This document shows, in pieces, positions 26,237 through 37,917 of a stretch of DNA of 52,614 nt. Positions within the stretch are counted from its first letter, which is position 1. Each line of letters begins with the position of its first letter. The DNA is from an uncultured Bacilli bacterium (lineage in GTDB: Bacteria > Bacillota_I > Bacilli_A > RF39 > UBA660). The notes beneath the pieces were generated by a model that made no database searches, was not told the DNA's origin, and saw nothing but the letters and a program-made list of their open reading frames with translations. The stretch is from NCBI GenBank assembly GCA_944359055.1, contig CALVSO010000010.1, positions 1-52,614 of the forward strand, read 5' to 3'. The translations under genes were made by a program, and so were the position numbers.

Positions 26237-27180
26237 CTTACACCACTTTCTAATTCAATTATAATTTTATCCATTAATAAATTTAAATTGGCATTGTATT
26301 CTAAATATGTTCTATGTTCATTTATAACAGTTATTTTATTAACTAAGTTATCCACAGTATTTTTATTAGCTATATCTTCTATCAAATCTAAATAATCATT
26401 AAATATTTCAATATTACAATTTATTTTATAATTTAAAACATCCTTATAAAAATAAATCATTATTAATATATATTTACTCATTTCTTGTTTGTCATTAAAA
26501 TAATTAAACCAATAATCATTCATATATAACAATATTTTTTTATGATTATTTTCATAATACTTAATAAATTTTAATAATGCTTCTAGTTTTTCTTTATTAC
26601 TTTCATCATTAATAAAATTATTATAATCTTCATTATTATCAGTTAATAATTGAGCTATTTTATTAAATGTATTTTTATTTTCTAAATCAACTTGTCCATT
26701 TAAAGAAATAATTTGACACCTTGAAATAATAGTATCTAATAATTGATAAATATTATTAGTTATCAAAATAGCTATTATTCCTTCTTGTGGTTCTTCTAAA
26801 AACTTTAAAATTGTATTAGCTGAATTAACATTTAACTTTTCTGCTTTATTTATAATATAAACTTTTTTATTTCCCACAATTGATTTTTTATTGAATTCTT
26901 CTTGTAATTCAGTTAGTTGTTCTTTTTTAATACCATTACCATCAGGATTAATTATTTTTAATTCAGGAAAGTTATTATCATCAATCATCTTACATTGCAT
27001 ACAATTAATACATTTTTCATAAGGACATAATAACAATTTAGCAAATGTTAAAGCAAAATCAAAACCTTTGTCATATCCATTTGTATCAATTAAATAAGCA
27101 TGCGCAAAATGTTTTTTATTTAAAGTATTTTTTATTATTTGATAAGCAATTGGTTGATTATTTTGATATTGTTCTAACAT
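26233..27180 (-). CDS. holB: DNA polymerase III delta' subunit
   Basis: The protein has 315 residues. It has the AAA+ clamp-loader fold without a Walker A lysine loop, a zinc module (CPYEKCINCMQC) and the helical sensor region FLEEPQEGIIAILITNN...ISRCQII with the SRC motif. Delta' is the stator of the clamp loader and acts with DnaX. The start follows AAGGTG. A perfect DnaA box TTATCCACA lies near its 3' end (26348-26356). Confidence 0.93.
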   Translation of the reverse strand: MLEQYQNNQPIAYQIIKNTLNKKHFAHAYLIDTNGYDKGFDFALTFAKLLLCPYEKCINCMQCKMIDDNNFPELKIINPDGNGIKKEQLTELQEEFNKKSIVGNKKVYIINKAEKLNVNSANTILKFLEEPQEGIIAILITNNIYQLLDTIISRCQIISLNGQVDLENKNTFNKIAQLLTDNNEDYNNFINDESNKEKLEALLKFIKYYENNHKKILLYMNDYWFNYFNDKQEMSKYILIMIYFYKDVLNYKINCNIEIFNDYLDLIEDIANKNTVDNLVNKITVINEHRTYLEYNANLNLLMDKIIIELESGVR

Positions 27181-27192
27181 ACTAACACCTTC

Positions 27193-27381
27193 CTAAAAAA
27201 CAACAATTAATATAATAATTAACGAAAATAAAGCTGGCAAGCCAAATATTGTTAATAAAGATACTGTAACTATATTAATTGGTATTATTAAATTTATTGG
27301 TGTAACTAATAAATTATATCCATATAATACAAAAGCACTAATAACAATTCTTTTGATTAGATTAAATAATTTTTTTAACAT
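27193..27381 (-). CDS. bofA: BofA, pro-sigma-K processing inhibitor
   Basis: A 62-residue protein with two hydrophobic segments and the BofA C-terminal motif INIVTVSLLTIFGLPALFSLIIIL. BofA holds the SpoIVFB protease inactive in the outer forespore membrane. B. subtilis has dnaX-yaaK-recR-yaaL-bofA; here yaaL is absent and bofA lies just after recR, before holB. The ATG at 27381 follows GGTGAAG. Confidence 0.88.
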   Translation of the reverse strand: MLKKLFNLIKRIVISAFVLYGYNLLVTPINLIIPINIVTVSLLTIFGLPALFSLIIILIVVF

Positions 27382-27412
27382 ATTCTTCACCAATAAAAAT
27401 TATGAATTAATA

Positions 27413-28024
27413 TTATTCAGTATGACTAGTTATATTTTTTCTTTCTTGTAACGCTAATTCTAAAGTTAATGCATCAACATAATCCATATCAGCTCCCATA
27501 GGCACACCATGAGCTATTTTAGATATTATTACATTTTTATCTTCTAATATTTTTGAAATATATAATGCAGTTGTTTCACCTTCAACACTAGGTTTAACAG
27601 CGATTATTACTTCTTCAATATTATCATTTTTAATTCTATCTAATAAACTATCTAAGTTTATATCTTCTGGATTAACATCATCTAATGGAGAAATTAAACC
27701 ATCTAATACATGATACAATCCATTGTATGAACCTATTTTTTCAAATTGAAAAACATTTTTTGGTTCTTCAACAACACATATAATCTTTTTATCTCTTGTA
27801 TCACTATTACAAATAGGACAAATATCTGTTTCTGATAAATTATTGCATTTTTTGCATCTTCTAATGTTCTTTTTAGAATCTTTTAAAGATTGCGCAAAAA
27901 GATCAATTATTTCTTGATCTAGTTCTAACGTACATAATGCCATTCGTTCAGCTGATTTTTCGCCAACTCCTGGAAATTTTTTATAACACTCAATTAAATT
28001 ATTAATTGTTTCAGGATATAACAT
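27413..28024 (-). CDS. recR: recombination protein RecR
   Basis: The protein has 203 residues: helix-hairpin-helix FPGVGEKSAERMA, zinc finger CKKCNNLSETDICPIC and a Toprim domain (ICVVEEPKNVFQFE, HVLDGLISPLDDV). RecR clamps on DNA with RecO to load RecA. Its ATG shares one base with the ybaB stop (TAATG), so translation is coupled. Confidence 0.97.
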   Translation of the reverse strand: MLYPETINNLIECYKKFPGVGEKSAERMALCTLELDQEIIDLFAQSLKDSKKNIRRCKKCNNLSETDICPICNSDTRDKKIICVVEEPKNVFQFEKIGSYNGLYHVLDGLISPLDDVNPEDINLDSLLDRIKNDNIEEVIIAVKPSVEGETTALYISKILEDKNVIISKIAHGVPMGADMDYVDALTLELALQERKNITSHTE

Positions 28025-28320
28025 TAGAATAACCCCGGCATTCCTTGAGTGTATTTACCCATCTTCTTTTCAGTTTCTTTGTCTATTTTATCCATTAATT
28101 CATTAACCGCAACTAACATTAAGTCTTCAACCATTTCTATTTCATCTTTAGAAATACTTTCCATATCTATTTTGATAGATTTAATTTTTTTATTTCCCAT
28201 AGCTTTAACTGTTATAAATGATTTAGTACATTCAAATTCAGTTTCATCTATCTCCTTTTTAGCATTCATCATATCCTTTTGTAATTTTTGTGCTTGTTTC
28301 ATCATAGCTTGTATATTCAT
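28024..28320 (-). CDS. YbaB/EbfC nucleoid-associated protein
   Basis: The protein has 98 residues: MNIQAMMKQAQKLQKDMMNAKKEI, then the beta region and LMLVAVNELMDKIDKETEKKMG. It binds DNA as a dimer. The position between dnaX and recR is near-universal (yaaK in B. subtilis). Start follows AAGGAGG. Confidence 0.95.
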   Translation of the reverse strand: MNIQAMMKQAQKLQKDMMNAKKEIDETEFECTKSFITVKAMGNKKIKSIKIDMESISKDEIEMVEDLMLVAVNELMDKIDKETEKKMGKYTQGMPGLF

Positions 28321-28332
28321 ATTTATTCCTCC

Positions 28333-30051
28333 TTAATTATACTCTACTATATCTCCAAACAATGATTTTATATCATCTTCTGGTTCGTTATTTATTTTGC
28401 TTAATATTTCTTCAATTGAATATATTTCATCTTGATATTCAAATTTTTGTTTTTTACTATTAAAATTATCTTTAATAATATTCCATTTATCAATATCAAC
28501 AGCGACAACTTTATATGGTTTATTAAAAACTTCTTTAATTAAATTTTGAATATTAATTATATTTTCATTAAATAAATTTGATAAGTGTTCAGTTTTATAA
28601 GTGAATATAGCATATTCATCACTTACTGCTTTTAATTCGCCATCTAATACCATTGTAGCATAGACATTATATTTTTCATCCATTACATAATCCATAACTC
28701 TACTTAAATCATTTTTCAACTCAATAGTATCCTTTTTTGAAAATTTTGAAAGTGTATTATTTACTCTTATGTCAACAAATTTATTAAGTTTTTCTAACAA
28801 TTCATTATCCACAGTTTTTTTAGTTATTTCCCTGGAAATATTTTTATTATCCACAGTATTACTAGTTTCAACTTCTACTTTTATTTCCTGGGTAATTTTT
28901 TCTGGTTGTTTTATTTCTTGGGTAATAATATTTGATTCGATACTAGGTTTCTCAATTATTACTTTTTCAATAACTTTTTCAGTTGATATTTGTTTATTAG
29001 AATTATTCATCATTTTTATAAAAGCAAGTTCTAAAATCATTTTAGGATTAGAAAACTTTTTCATATCCAATAGTGATTCATTTAGAATACTAATATAATT
29101 TAACATACCATCTGTACTAAAATGATTATTTATTTCCTGGTAAATATTTTTATCTTCCAAAGTAGTTGTATTAGCTAAAATAGCATTTCTTAAAAATAAT
29201 ATTATTTCTTCCGTTATTTTAATTATACTTTTACCTTTATTACTGTAATCAGTTATTGTGTTAATAACCGCAGTTAAATTATTATTAACTACATTTTTCA
29301 TTAAATTAAACACATTTTCCTGGGAAATAGTACCGTTTACTTCATGAACATCATTTAAAGTAACAGTGTCAACAGCATATGATACTACTTGATCTAATAT
29401 GCCAATGGCATCTCTTAATCCACCATCGCCTAATCTGGCTATTTCCCAAATAGCATCGTCTTCTATTCTAATATTTTCATTATCGCAAATATATTTTAAA
29501 CGATTATAAATATTTTCCACAGGAATTTTTTTTAAATCGAATCTTTGGCATCTTGATAATATTGTTATTGGAACTTTATGCGGATCAGTTGTAGCTAAAA
29601 TAAATATAACATGAGATGGTGGTTCTTCTAATGTTTTTAATAAAGCATTAAAAGCACCAATCGTCAACATATGAACTTCGTCGATAATATATATCTTATA
29701 TTTTCCTAATGATGGGACCAAATTAACCTTATTATTTATTTCCCTTATTTCGTCAACCCCATTATTAGATGCAGCATCCATTTCAATAACATCCATGTTT
29801 TGCTCGTTACTTTGTGTACAACAAACACACTTATTGCATGGTATTCCTTCTACACAATCTTTACAATTTACTAGTTTAGCAAAGATTTTAGCAATAGATG
29901 TTTTACCACAACCACGAGGACCAGCAAATAAATAAGCATGACTTATTTTATCGTTTATAACAGCATTTTTTAATGTCCTGATTATTACTTCTTGCCCTGC
30001 TACATCATCAAATGTTTTAGGTCGATATTTTCTATATAAAGCTTGATACAT
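28333..30051 (-). CDS. dnaX: DNA polymerase III subunits gamma/tau
   Basis: The protein has 572 residues: MYQALYRKYRPKTFDDVAGQ, Walker A GPRGCGKTS, a four-Cys zinc site, DEVHML and SRCQRFDL. Residues ~350-450 are a low-complexity linker with repeated ITQEIK/ISREITKK, and the tail is the tau-type C-terminal domain. It forms the clamp loader motor. The ATG at 30051 follows GAGGTG. The linker DNA contains two perfect DnaA boxes (28805-28813, 28847-28855) and NBS-like palindromes. Confidence 0.95.
   Translation of the reverse strand: MYQALYRKYRPKTFDDVAGQEVIIRTLKNAVINDKISHAYLFAGPRGCGKTSIAKIFAKLVNCKDCVEGIPCNKCVCCTQSNEQNMDVIEMDAASNNGVDEIREINNKVNLVPSLGKYKIYIIDEVHMLTIGAFNALLKTLEEPPSHVIFILATTDPHKVPITILSRCQRFDLKKIPVENIYNRLKYICDNENIRIEDDAIWEIARLGDGGLRDAIGILDQVVSYAVDTVTLNDVHEVNGTISQENVFNLMKNVVNNNLTAVINTITDYSNKGKSIIKITEEIILFLRNAILANTTTLEDKNIYQEINNHFSTDGMLNYISILNESLLDMKKFSNPKMILELAFIKMMNNSNKQISTEKVIEKVIIEKPSIESNIITQEIKQPEKITQEIKVEVETSNTVDNKNISREITKKTVDNELLEKLNKFVDIRVNNTLSKFSKKDTIELKNDLSRVMDYVMDEKYNVYATMVLDGELKAVSDEYAIFTYKTEHLSNLFNENIINIQNLIKEVFNKPYKVVAVDIDKWNIIKDNFNSKKQKFEYQDEIYSIEEILSKINNEPEDDIKSLFGDIVEYN
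28826..29328. repeat. cluster of NBS-like sites within dnaX
   Basis: Five near-palindromes resembling ATTTCCCGGGAAAT lie here: ATTTCCCTGGAAAT (28826-28839), ATTTCCTGGGTAAT (28883), ATTTCTTGGGTAAT (28913), ATTTCCTGGTAAAT (29132) and TTTTCCTGGGAAAT (29315). They encode short recurring peptides (SREIT, TQEIK). They may be Noc sites carried in a tolerant linker, or by-products of a peptide repeat. Confidence 0.45.
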
Positions 30052-30104
30052 ATTACTCACCTCGACTTTATAATTATATCATTTTTATTAATAATATTAA
30101 ATAC

Positions 30105-30533
30105 TTATCTTCTTTTTTTAAAGAATTCTTTCAATATATACGAACATTTGTTTTGTAGAATATTATTTTCAACTTCAATATTATATTTTTTTAATGTATT
30201 ATCTATGCTTTCAACAGCGCCATAATATTCATTAGGGGTTCCATATACTACTTTTTTTATTCTAGATTGTATAATAGCTCCACAACACATTAAACATGGT
30301 TCAACAGTAACGTATAATGTACAGTCTAATAATCTCCAATTATTTAATTTTTTACATGCTTTATTGATAGCTAATATTTCAGCATGTGAAGTTGCTAAAT
30401 TGCTAGATTCTTTTTTATTAAAAGCTCGTGAAATAATTTTACCATCTTTAACTATTACAGCACCTATGGGAACTTCACCTAATTCAAATGCTTTATTAGC
30501 TTCTTTTAAAGCTTCTAACATATATTTTTCCAT
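30105..30533 (-). CDS. tadA: tRNA-specific adenosine deaminase
   Basis: The protein has 142 residues: zinc motifs HAE (SHAEILAI) and PCLMCCGAI, plus GEVPIGAVIV. TadA deaminates A34 of tRNA-Arg(ACG) to inosine. I chose the second of two adjacent ATGs (30533), 6 nt from AGGTG. It is upstream of dnaX with the SRP RNA gene on its other side, as in Bacillus (tadA-scr-dnaX). Confidence 0.95.
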   Translation of the reverse strand: MEKYMLEALKEANKAFELGEVPIGAVIVKDGKIISRAFNKKESSNLATSHAEILAINKACKKLNNWRLLDCTLYVTVEPCLMCCGAIIQSRIKKVVYGTPNEYYGAVESIDNTLKKYNIEVENNILQNKCSYILKEFFKKRR

Positions 30534-30553
30534 CATAATCACCTACAAAAAAA

Positions 30554-30627
30554 AGCACACACATTTAGAGGATCTTATGGCTGCTGTCTTCCGACTCTGA
30601 CCAGATTCAAACATAAATGTTGTGCAT
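30554..30627 (-). ncRNA. ffs: small signal recognition particle RNA (4.5S type)
   Basis: The minus strand contains the conserved SRP helix-8 core: GGTCAG on one side and GGAAGACAGCAGCC with the GNAR-type tip on the other. GCACAACATTT pairs with AAATGTGTGTGC at the base. A T run follows at once as terminator. About 74 nt, so it is the short form without an Alu domain. Ends are approximate. Confidence 0.9.
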
Positions 30628-30867
30628 ATATAATATACAATATTATTATTATAAAATCAATTGTTTTATTTAATTTTTTTATTTTAAAATGTTTTATGTA
30701 TTAAATACATATATATTTTTCCAATTAATCATATGTGTTTCAATGACATTTTCCATTTTCAAATTTATAAATCAGAAATAATATATCTTTAGAAATTTAA
30801 AATTATATTAAAATATTTATCTAATTTTTAATATTGGTTTTATTATCCACAATAATTTAAACAATAA
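30628..30867. other. AT-rich spacer with one DnaA box
   Basis: No coding frame is seen here. It has the SRP RNA promoter region at its left end (TATATT/TATTAT elements) and a perfect DnaA box TTATCCACA at 30843-30851, 17 bp before the first parS-type site. Otherwise it is AT-rich sequence with long A and T runs. Confidence 0.6.
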
Positions 30868-31548
30868 GTTTCACGTGAAACATTGATATACTTTATTACT
30901 TATAGTTCCACGTGAAACATTATGTTATTTTATTATTCATAGTTACACGTGAAACATTGGTTTATTCTATTAATATAGTTACACGTGAAACATTGGTTTA
31001 TTCTATTATTATAGTTTCACGTGAAACATTGAGTTATTTTATTATTTATAGTTCCACGTGAAACATTGAGCTTATTCTATTATTTATAGTTTCACGTGAA
31101 ACATTGAGTTATTTTATTATTTATAGTTTCACGTGAAACATTGAATTATTCTTTTATTTATAGTTCCACGTGAAACATTCAGTTATTTTATTATTTATAG
31201 TTTCACGTGAAACATTGAATTGTTTTATTATTTATAGTTTCACGTGAAACATTAGGTTATTTTGTTATTCATAGTTCCACGTGAAACATTGAGTTTATTT
31301 TGTTACTTATAGTTCCACGTGAAACATTGAGTTTATTTTATTATTCATAGTTCCACGTGAAACATTATGTTATTTTATTATTCATAGTTTCACGTGAAAC
31401 ATTGATTTATTCTATTATTTATAGTTTCACGTGAAACATTGATATACTTTATTACTTATAGTTTCACGTGAAACATTGATATACTTTATTACTTATAGTT
31501 TCACGTGAAACATTGGGTTGTTATATTACTTATAGTTCCACGTGAAAC
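30868..31548. repeat. tandem array of 19 parS-type sites
   Basis: GTTNCACGTGAAAC occurs 19 times in the same orientation. Starts: 30868, 30905, 30942, 30978, 31014, 31051, 31089, 31126, 31163, 31200, 31237, 31274, 31312, 31350, 31387, 31424, 31461, 31498, 31535. Ten copies are perfect palindromes (N=T); seven have C and two have A. The period is 36-38 bp, mostly 37, with 22-24 bp of related AT-rich spacer (often ATTGAGTTATTTTATTATTT). The core equals the Bacillus parS TGTTNCACGTGAAACA except for its first base. Chromosomal ParB (Spo0J) should load here. Confidence 0.93.
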
Positions 31549-31729
31549 TATAAGCATTTGATAATAAATAAATTACTCCTAATTTTGAAAATTAGAAGAG
31601 AGTTATGTCCTTATTACACATAGATTTATAATTTAAACTATATGTGTTAATGTTACGATTAATATTTTTAATTTTAAAAATTAACTTAAAAAATATTAAT
31701 GTTTTTTTAGTTTTAATTATTTAATTACA
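31549..31729. other. gene-free spacer with inverted repeats
   Basis: No gene is seen. Two dyads are present: CTAATTTT/AAAATTAG near 31578 and ACACATAG/CTATATGTGT near 31616-31650, followed by A/T-rich sequence. They could be terminator remnants or protein sites; nothing more can be said. Confidence 0.4.
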
Positions 31730-31756
31730 AAAAAAGAAGAATTATTATTCTTCTGA
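31730..31756 (-). terminator. terminator after gyrA
   Basis: On the minus strand GAAGAAT pairs with ATTCTTC around a short loop and is followed by TTTTTTT; the gyrA stop is inside the stem. It insulates the parS array from gyrA transcription. Confidence 0.8.
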
Positions 31757-34180
31757 TATATCATTTGATTCTTCTTTTTTTATCATTGCTACTGTTGAAA
31801 CTTTTTGATCATCTTTAAGATTAATTAATTTAACACCTTGCGCAACTCTACCTGTAGTAGAAACTTGTTCAATTGGTAATCTAATTATTATTCCATTATT
31901 AGTTATAATCATTAAATCTTCATCACCATGAACAGTTTTAAATGATACAATATTACCATTTTTTTCGGTAACATTTAATCCTTTAACTCCTTTACTGCCA
32001 CGATGTGTCATACGATATTCTTCAACACCAGTTCTCTTACCATAACCTTTTTCAGTAACAACTAATATTTCTTGATTTGGTGCAGCTATTTCACATCCTA
32101 CTGCTACACCATCACCAATATCTATTCCTCGAACACCTGAAGCAGATCTACCCATAACTCTAATTTCTTTTTCATCAAATCTGATCATTCGTCCATTAGA
32201 TGCCGCCATAATAATTTCATTTTCACCAGTTGTCTTCTTAACAGCTATTAATTCATCATCTTCTTTTAATGTAATAGCAATCTTTCCATTAGCTCTTATA
32301 TTTTCAAATTCACTAATGTTTGTCCTTTTAATTAAGCCTTTTTGTGTACAAAATACAAGATAATTATTATCGTCATTATTGCTTACTTTAAGCATAACTT
32401 TAACTACTTCATCTTTATCTAAAGATAGTAAATTAATAATAGGTAATCCTTTAGATTGACGAGAATAAAGTGGTACTTCATAACCTTTAATACGATATAC
32501 TTTTCCTTTATTTGTAAAGAATAACAAATAATCATGAGTAGTCATTGAAATGATATTTTCTACAAAATCATCTTCATTTGTAGTCATACCTTTAACTCCT
32601 ACACCACCTCTATTTTGTGTACGATATGTTTCTGTAGTAATACGTTTAATATATCCTTTATTTGTTAAAGTTATTACTATATCTTCAACAGGAATTAAAG
32701 ATTCATCTTCAATATATTCAACAGCTGTCATATCAATATAAGTTCTTCTTTCATCACTATATTTTTCTTTAATAGCAATTAATTCTTCTTTTATTATATT
32801 TAAAATCTTTTCATCACTTGCTAAAATAGATTTAAGTTCATCAATTAATGCTAATAATTCTTTTAATTCTTCTTCTATTTTACTTCTTTCTAATCCAGTT
32901 AATCTTCTTAACTTCATTTCTAAAATAGCGTCAGATTGAATATCAGTTAAATTAAATCTACTCATTAATTGTTGTTTAGCAATAACATCACTTTCAGCAT
33001 TTTTAATGATTTTAATAACTTCATCGATATTATCTAAAGCAATTTTATATCCTTCTAAGATATGAACTCTTTTTTCTGCTTTATCTAATTCAAATTTTGT
33101 TCTTCGAATAATTATTATTTTTTGATAATCAACATATTTTGAGATTATTTCTTTTAAATTTAAGATTTTTGGTTGTCCTTCATCTAACATTAAGAATATA
33201 ATACCAAAACTTGTTTGTAATTGAGTATGTTTAAATAAATTATTTAATACTACGTTAGCATTAGCTTCTTTTTTAAGTGTTATAACTAATTTTATACCAT
33301 TTTTTAAATTAGTTTCATCATGTAGATCACTAATACCATCAATTATTTTATCTCTTACTAATTCAGCAATTCTTTCTTGTAATGCTTTTTTATTTACTTG
33401 GTAAGGTAATTCAGTAACAACAATTTGTGTTTTATTGTTATTTTCTACTATTTCTACTTTACTTCGAATAGTAATTGTACCTTTTCCTGTCTCATAAGCC
33501 TTTTTAATACCGCTATTTCCCAAGATTGTAGCTGCGGTTGGAAAATCTGGACCTTTAATATATTCCATTAATTCTGGTATTGTTATGTCATTATTATCGA
33601 TATAAGCAACGCAACCATCAACTACTTCTCCCAAATTATGTGGTGGGATATTTGTTGCCATACCAACAGCAATACCCATTGTACCACTTACTAAAATATT
33701 AGGAAATCTACTTGGTAATACTACTGGTTCTTTAGTTGTATTATCAAAGTTTGGCATAAAATCAATAGTATTTTTATTAATATCTCTTAATAATTCTAAT
33801 GATAATTTAGATAATCTTGCTTCAGTATAACGATAAGCAGCTGCTCCATCACCATCGATTGATCCAAAGTTACCATGTCCTTCTACTAAAACATAACGAT
33901 AACTAAAATCTTGCGCCATACGAACCATTGCATCATAAACAGATGTATCACCATGTGGATGGTATCTACCTAAAACAGCACCGACTGTAGTAGCACTTTT
34001 TCTAAATGGTTTATCTGGCGTTAAATTATCTTCAAACATTGTATATAAAATACGTCTATGAACTGGTTTTAATCCATCTCTTAAATCAGGTAAAGCACGA
34101 GATACTATAACACTCATTGAATATTCAAGAAAAGATTTTTCTACTTCATTTACTATATTTCTTTGCTCTAATTTATCCAT
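31745..34180 (-). CDS. gyrA: DNA gyrase subunit A
   Basis: The protein has 811 residues. The catalytic tyrosine lies in [10 protein letters not shown]; the quinolone region reads [22 protein letters not shown], so the residue equivalent to E. coli Ser83 is Thr and Asp87 is kept. The C-terminal beta-pinwheel has a slightly degenerate GyrA box ([10 protein letters not shown]). It introduces negative supercoils with GyrB. The start follows GGAGG, 9 bp after gyrB. Gyrase rather than topoisomerase IV is indicated by the oriC-adjacent gyrB-gyrA order. Confidence 0.96.
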   Translation of the reverse strand: MDKLEQRNIVNEVEKSFLEYSMSVIVSRALPDLRDGLKPVHRRILYTMFEDNLTPDKPFRKSATTVGAVLGRYHPHGDTSVYDAMVRMAQDFSYRYVLVEGHGNFGSIDGDGAAAYRYTEARLSKLSLELLRDINKNTIDFMPNFDNTTKEPVVLPSRFPNILVSGTMGIAVGMATNIPPHNLGEVVDGCVAYIDNNDITIPELMEYIKGPDFPTAATILGNSGIKKAYETGKGTITIRSKVEIVENNNKTQIVVTELPYQVNKKALQERIAELVRDKIIDGISDLHDETNLKNGIKLVITLKKEANANVVLNNLFKHTQLQTSFGIIFLMLDEGQPKILNLKEIISKYVDYQKIIIIRRTKFELDKAEKRVHILEGYKIALDNIDEVIKIIKNAESDVIAKQQLMSRFNLTDIQSDAILEMKLRRLTGLERSKIEEELKELLALIDELKSILASDEKILNIIKEELIAIKEKYSDERRTYIDMTAVEYIEDESLIPVEDIVITLTNKGYIKRITTETYRTQNRGGVGVKGMTTNEDDFVENIISMTTHDYLLFFTNKGKVYRIKGYEVPLYSRQSKGLPIINLLSLDKDEVVKVMLKVSNNDDNNYLVFCTQKGLIKRTNISEFENIRANGKIAITLKEDDELIAVKKTTGENEIIMAASNGRMIRFDEKEIRVMGRSASGVRGIDIGDGVAVGCEIAAPNQEILVVTEKGYGKRTGVEEYRMTHRGSKGVKGLNVTEKNGNIVSFKTVHGDEDLMIITNNGIIIRLPIEQVSTTGRVAQGVKLINLKDDQKVSTVAMIKKEESNDISEE

Positions 34181-34189
34181 AACTACCTC

Positions 34190-37220
<3,031 letters not shown>

Positions 37221-37324
37221 AAAGTCACCTCTTTTTTAATAAATGTCCAAATTTTCGTATTTTATGTATTTATGTACACCCATACTCATATATATATTAT
37301 ATCATAAATAAGCATAAAAAAATC

Positions 37325-37353
37325 AAAAAAATAGGTATTTAACCTATTTTTTT
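37325..37353. terminator. bidirectional terminator at the end of comK
   Basis: AAAAAATAGGT pairs with ACCTATTTTTT around a 5-nt loop, with A and T runs on the two sides. The comK stop codon lies in the loop. Confidence 0.85.
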
Positions 37354-37803
37354 AGGATGAGATTTTCTTTTTTTTAACTTCATCAATAACATTGTTGCTC
37401 TTAGAATTTGATTTTCTAAAACATTAATAGTAATATTGACATCATATGTTTTACCATTAATAAATTTAATAATAGAATTCTTCTTATTTTTGCTATAGTT
37501 TTCCACATTATTAACGCATATCCAAATACAATTATTCAATTTAGGTGAGCAAGTGGGAAATAAAACAACTTCTTTTACTTCATCAATTATAATTGGCAAT
37601 TTGTAATCCATATCTAATGTTTTTTTAGCACTTACATATCTACCATTGTAATTACTACCATAATATTGACAACTTTCATCAACAACATCAAATATATTTT
37701 TTTTAATAATATATTCACCATTAATATCATATATTTTAGTTGATTTTTTGTCTTTTGGTACTAATAATAATGTATCTTCGTTGATAAAATACTCTTCGAT
37801 CAT
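37339..37803 (-). CDS. comK: ComK family competence transcription factor
   Basis: The protein has 154 residues. It matches ComK in the central block: DESCQYYGSNYNGRYVSAKKTL, then KLPIIIDEVKEVVLFPTCSPKLNNCIWICVNNV. ComK binds A/T boxes in DNA-uptake gene promoters. It sits between dnaN and recF, where Bacillus has the S4-domain gene rlbA (yaaA). The start follows AGAGGGGG. The tail is very basic (MKLKKRKSHPKK). A regulatory role in competence is family knowledge; whether this organism is competent is unknown. Confidence 0.88.
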   Translation of the reverse strand: MIEEYFINEDTLLLVPKDKKSTKIYDINGEYIIKKNIFDVVDESCQYYGSNYNGRYVSAKKTLDMDYKLPIIIDEVKEVVLFPTCSPKLNNCIWICVNNVENYSKNKKNSIIKFINGKTYDVNITINVLENQILRATMLLMKLKKRKSHPKKIG

Positions 37804-37830
37804 AAAACACCCCCTCTAACCAAAATAAAT

Positions 37831-37885
37831 TGGTGTATCTCTTATACCACAAGGGATATGTCGAAATTTGTCGAATTGTGTCGAA
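37831..37885. promoter_or_regulatory. comK upstream repeats: dyad plus three TGTCGAA
   Basis: An inverted repeat TGGTGTA/TATACCA (37831-37849, one mismatch) is followed by three TGTCGAA copies at exactly 10-bp intervals (37859, 37869, 37879), one per helical turn. They lie between the dnaN terminator and the comK start. They look like stacked regulator sites on one face of the helix. Confidence 0.55.
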
Positions 37886-37890
37886 AATAT

Positions 37891-37917
37891 AAAAAAAATA
37901 CAATTTTATTGTATTTT
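37891..37917 (-). terminator. terminator after dnaN
   Basis: On the minus strand AAAATACAAT pairs with ATTGTATTTT around a 3-nt loop and is followed by TTTT. It overlaps the dnaN stop and separates dnaA-dnaN from comK. Confidence 0.85.

Noticed and set aside
28883-28926. Reading the two ITQEIK copies in DnaX purely as DNA sites
   Set aside because: The two are a local peptide duplication, so part of the site cluster may simply be a coding repeat; kept only as a low-confidence feature.
30868-31548. CRISPR array
   Set aside because: The regular repeat-spacer look suggested CRISPR, but repeats are only 14 bp palindromes equal to parS, spacers are near-identical AT-rich sequence, and no cas genes are present.
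37895-37907. ComK-box (AAAA-N5-TTTT) upstream of comK
   Set aside because: The match lies in the stem-loop of the dnaN terminator, where complementary A and T runs are expected.
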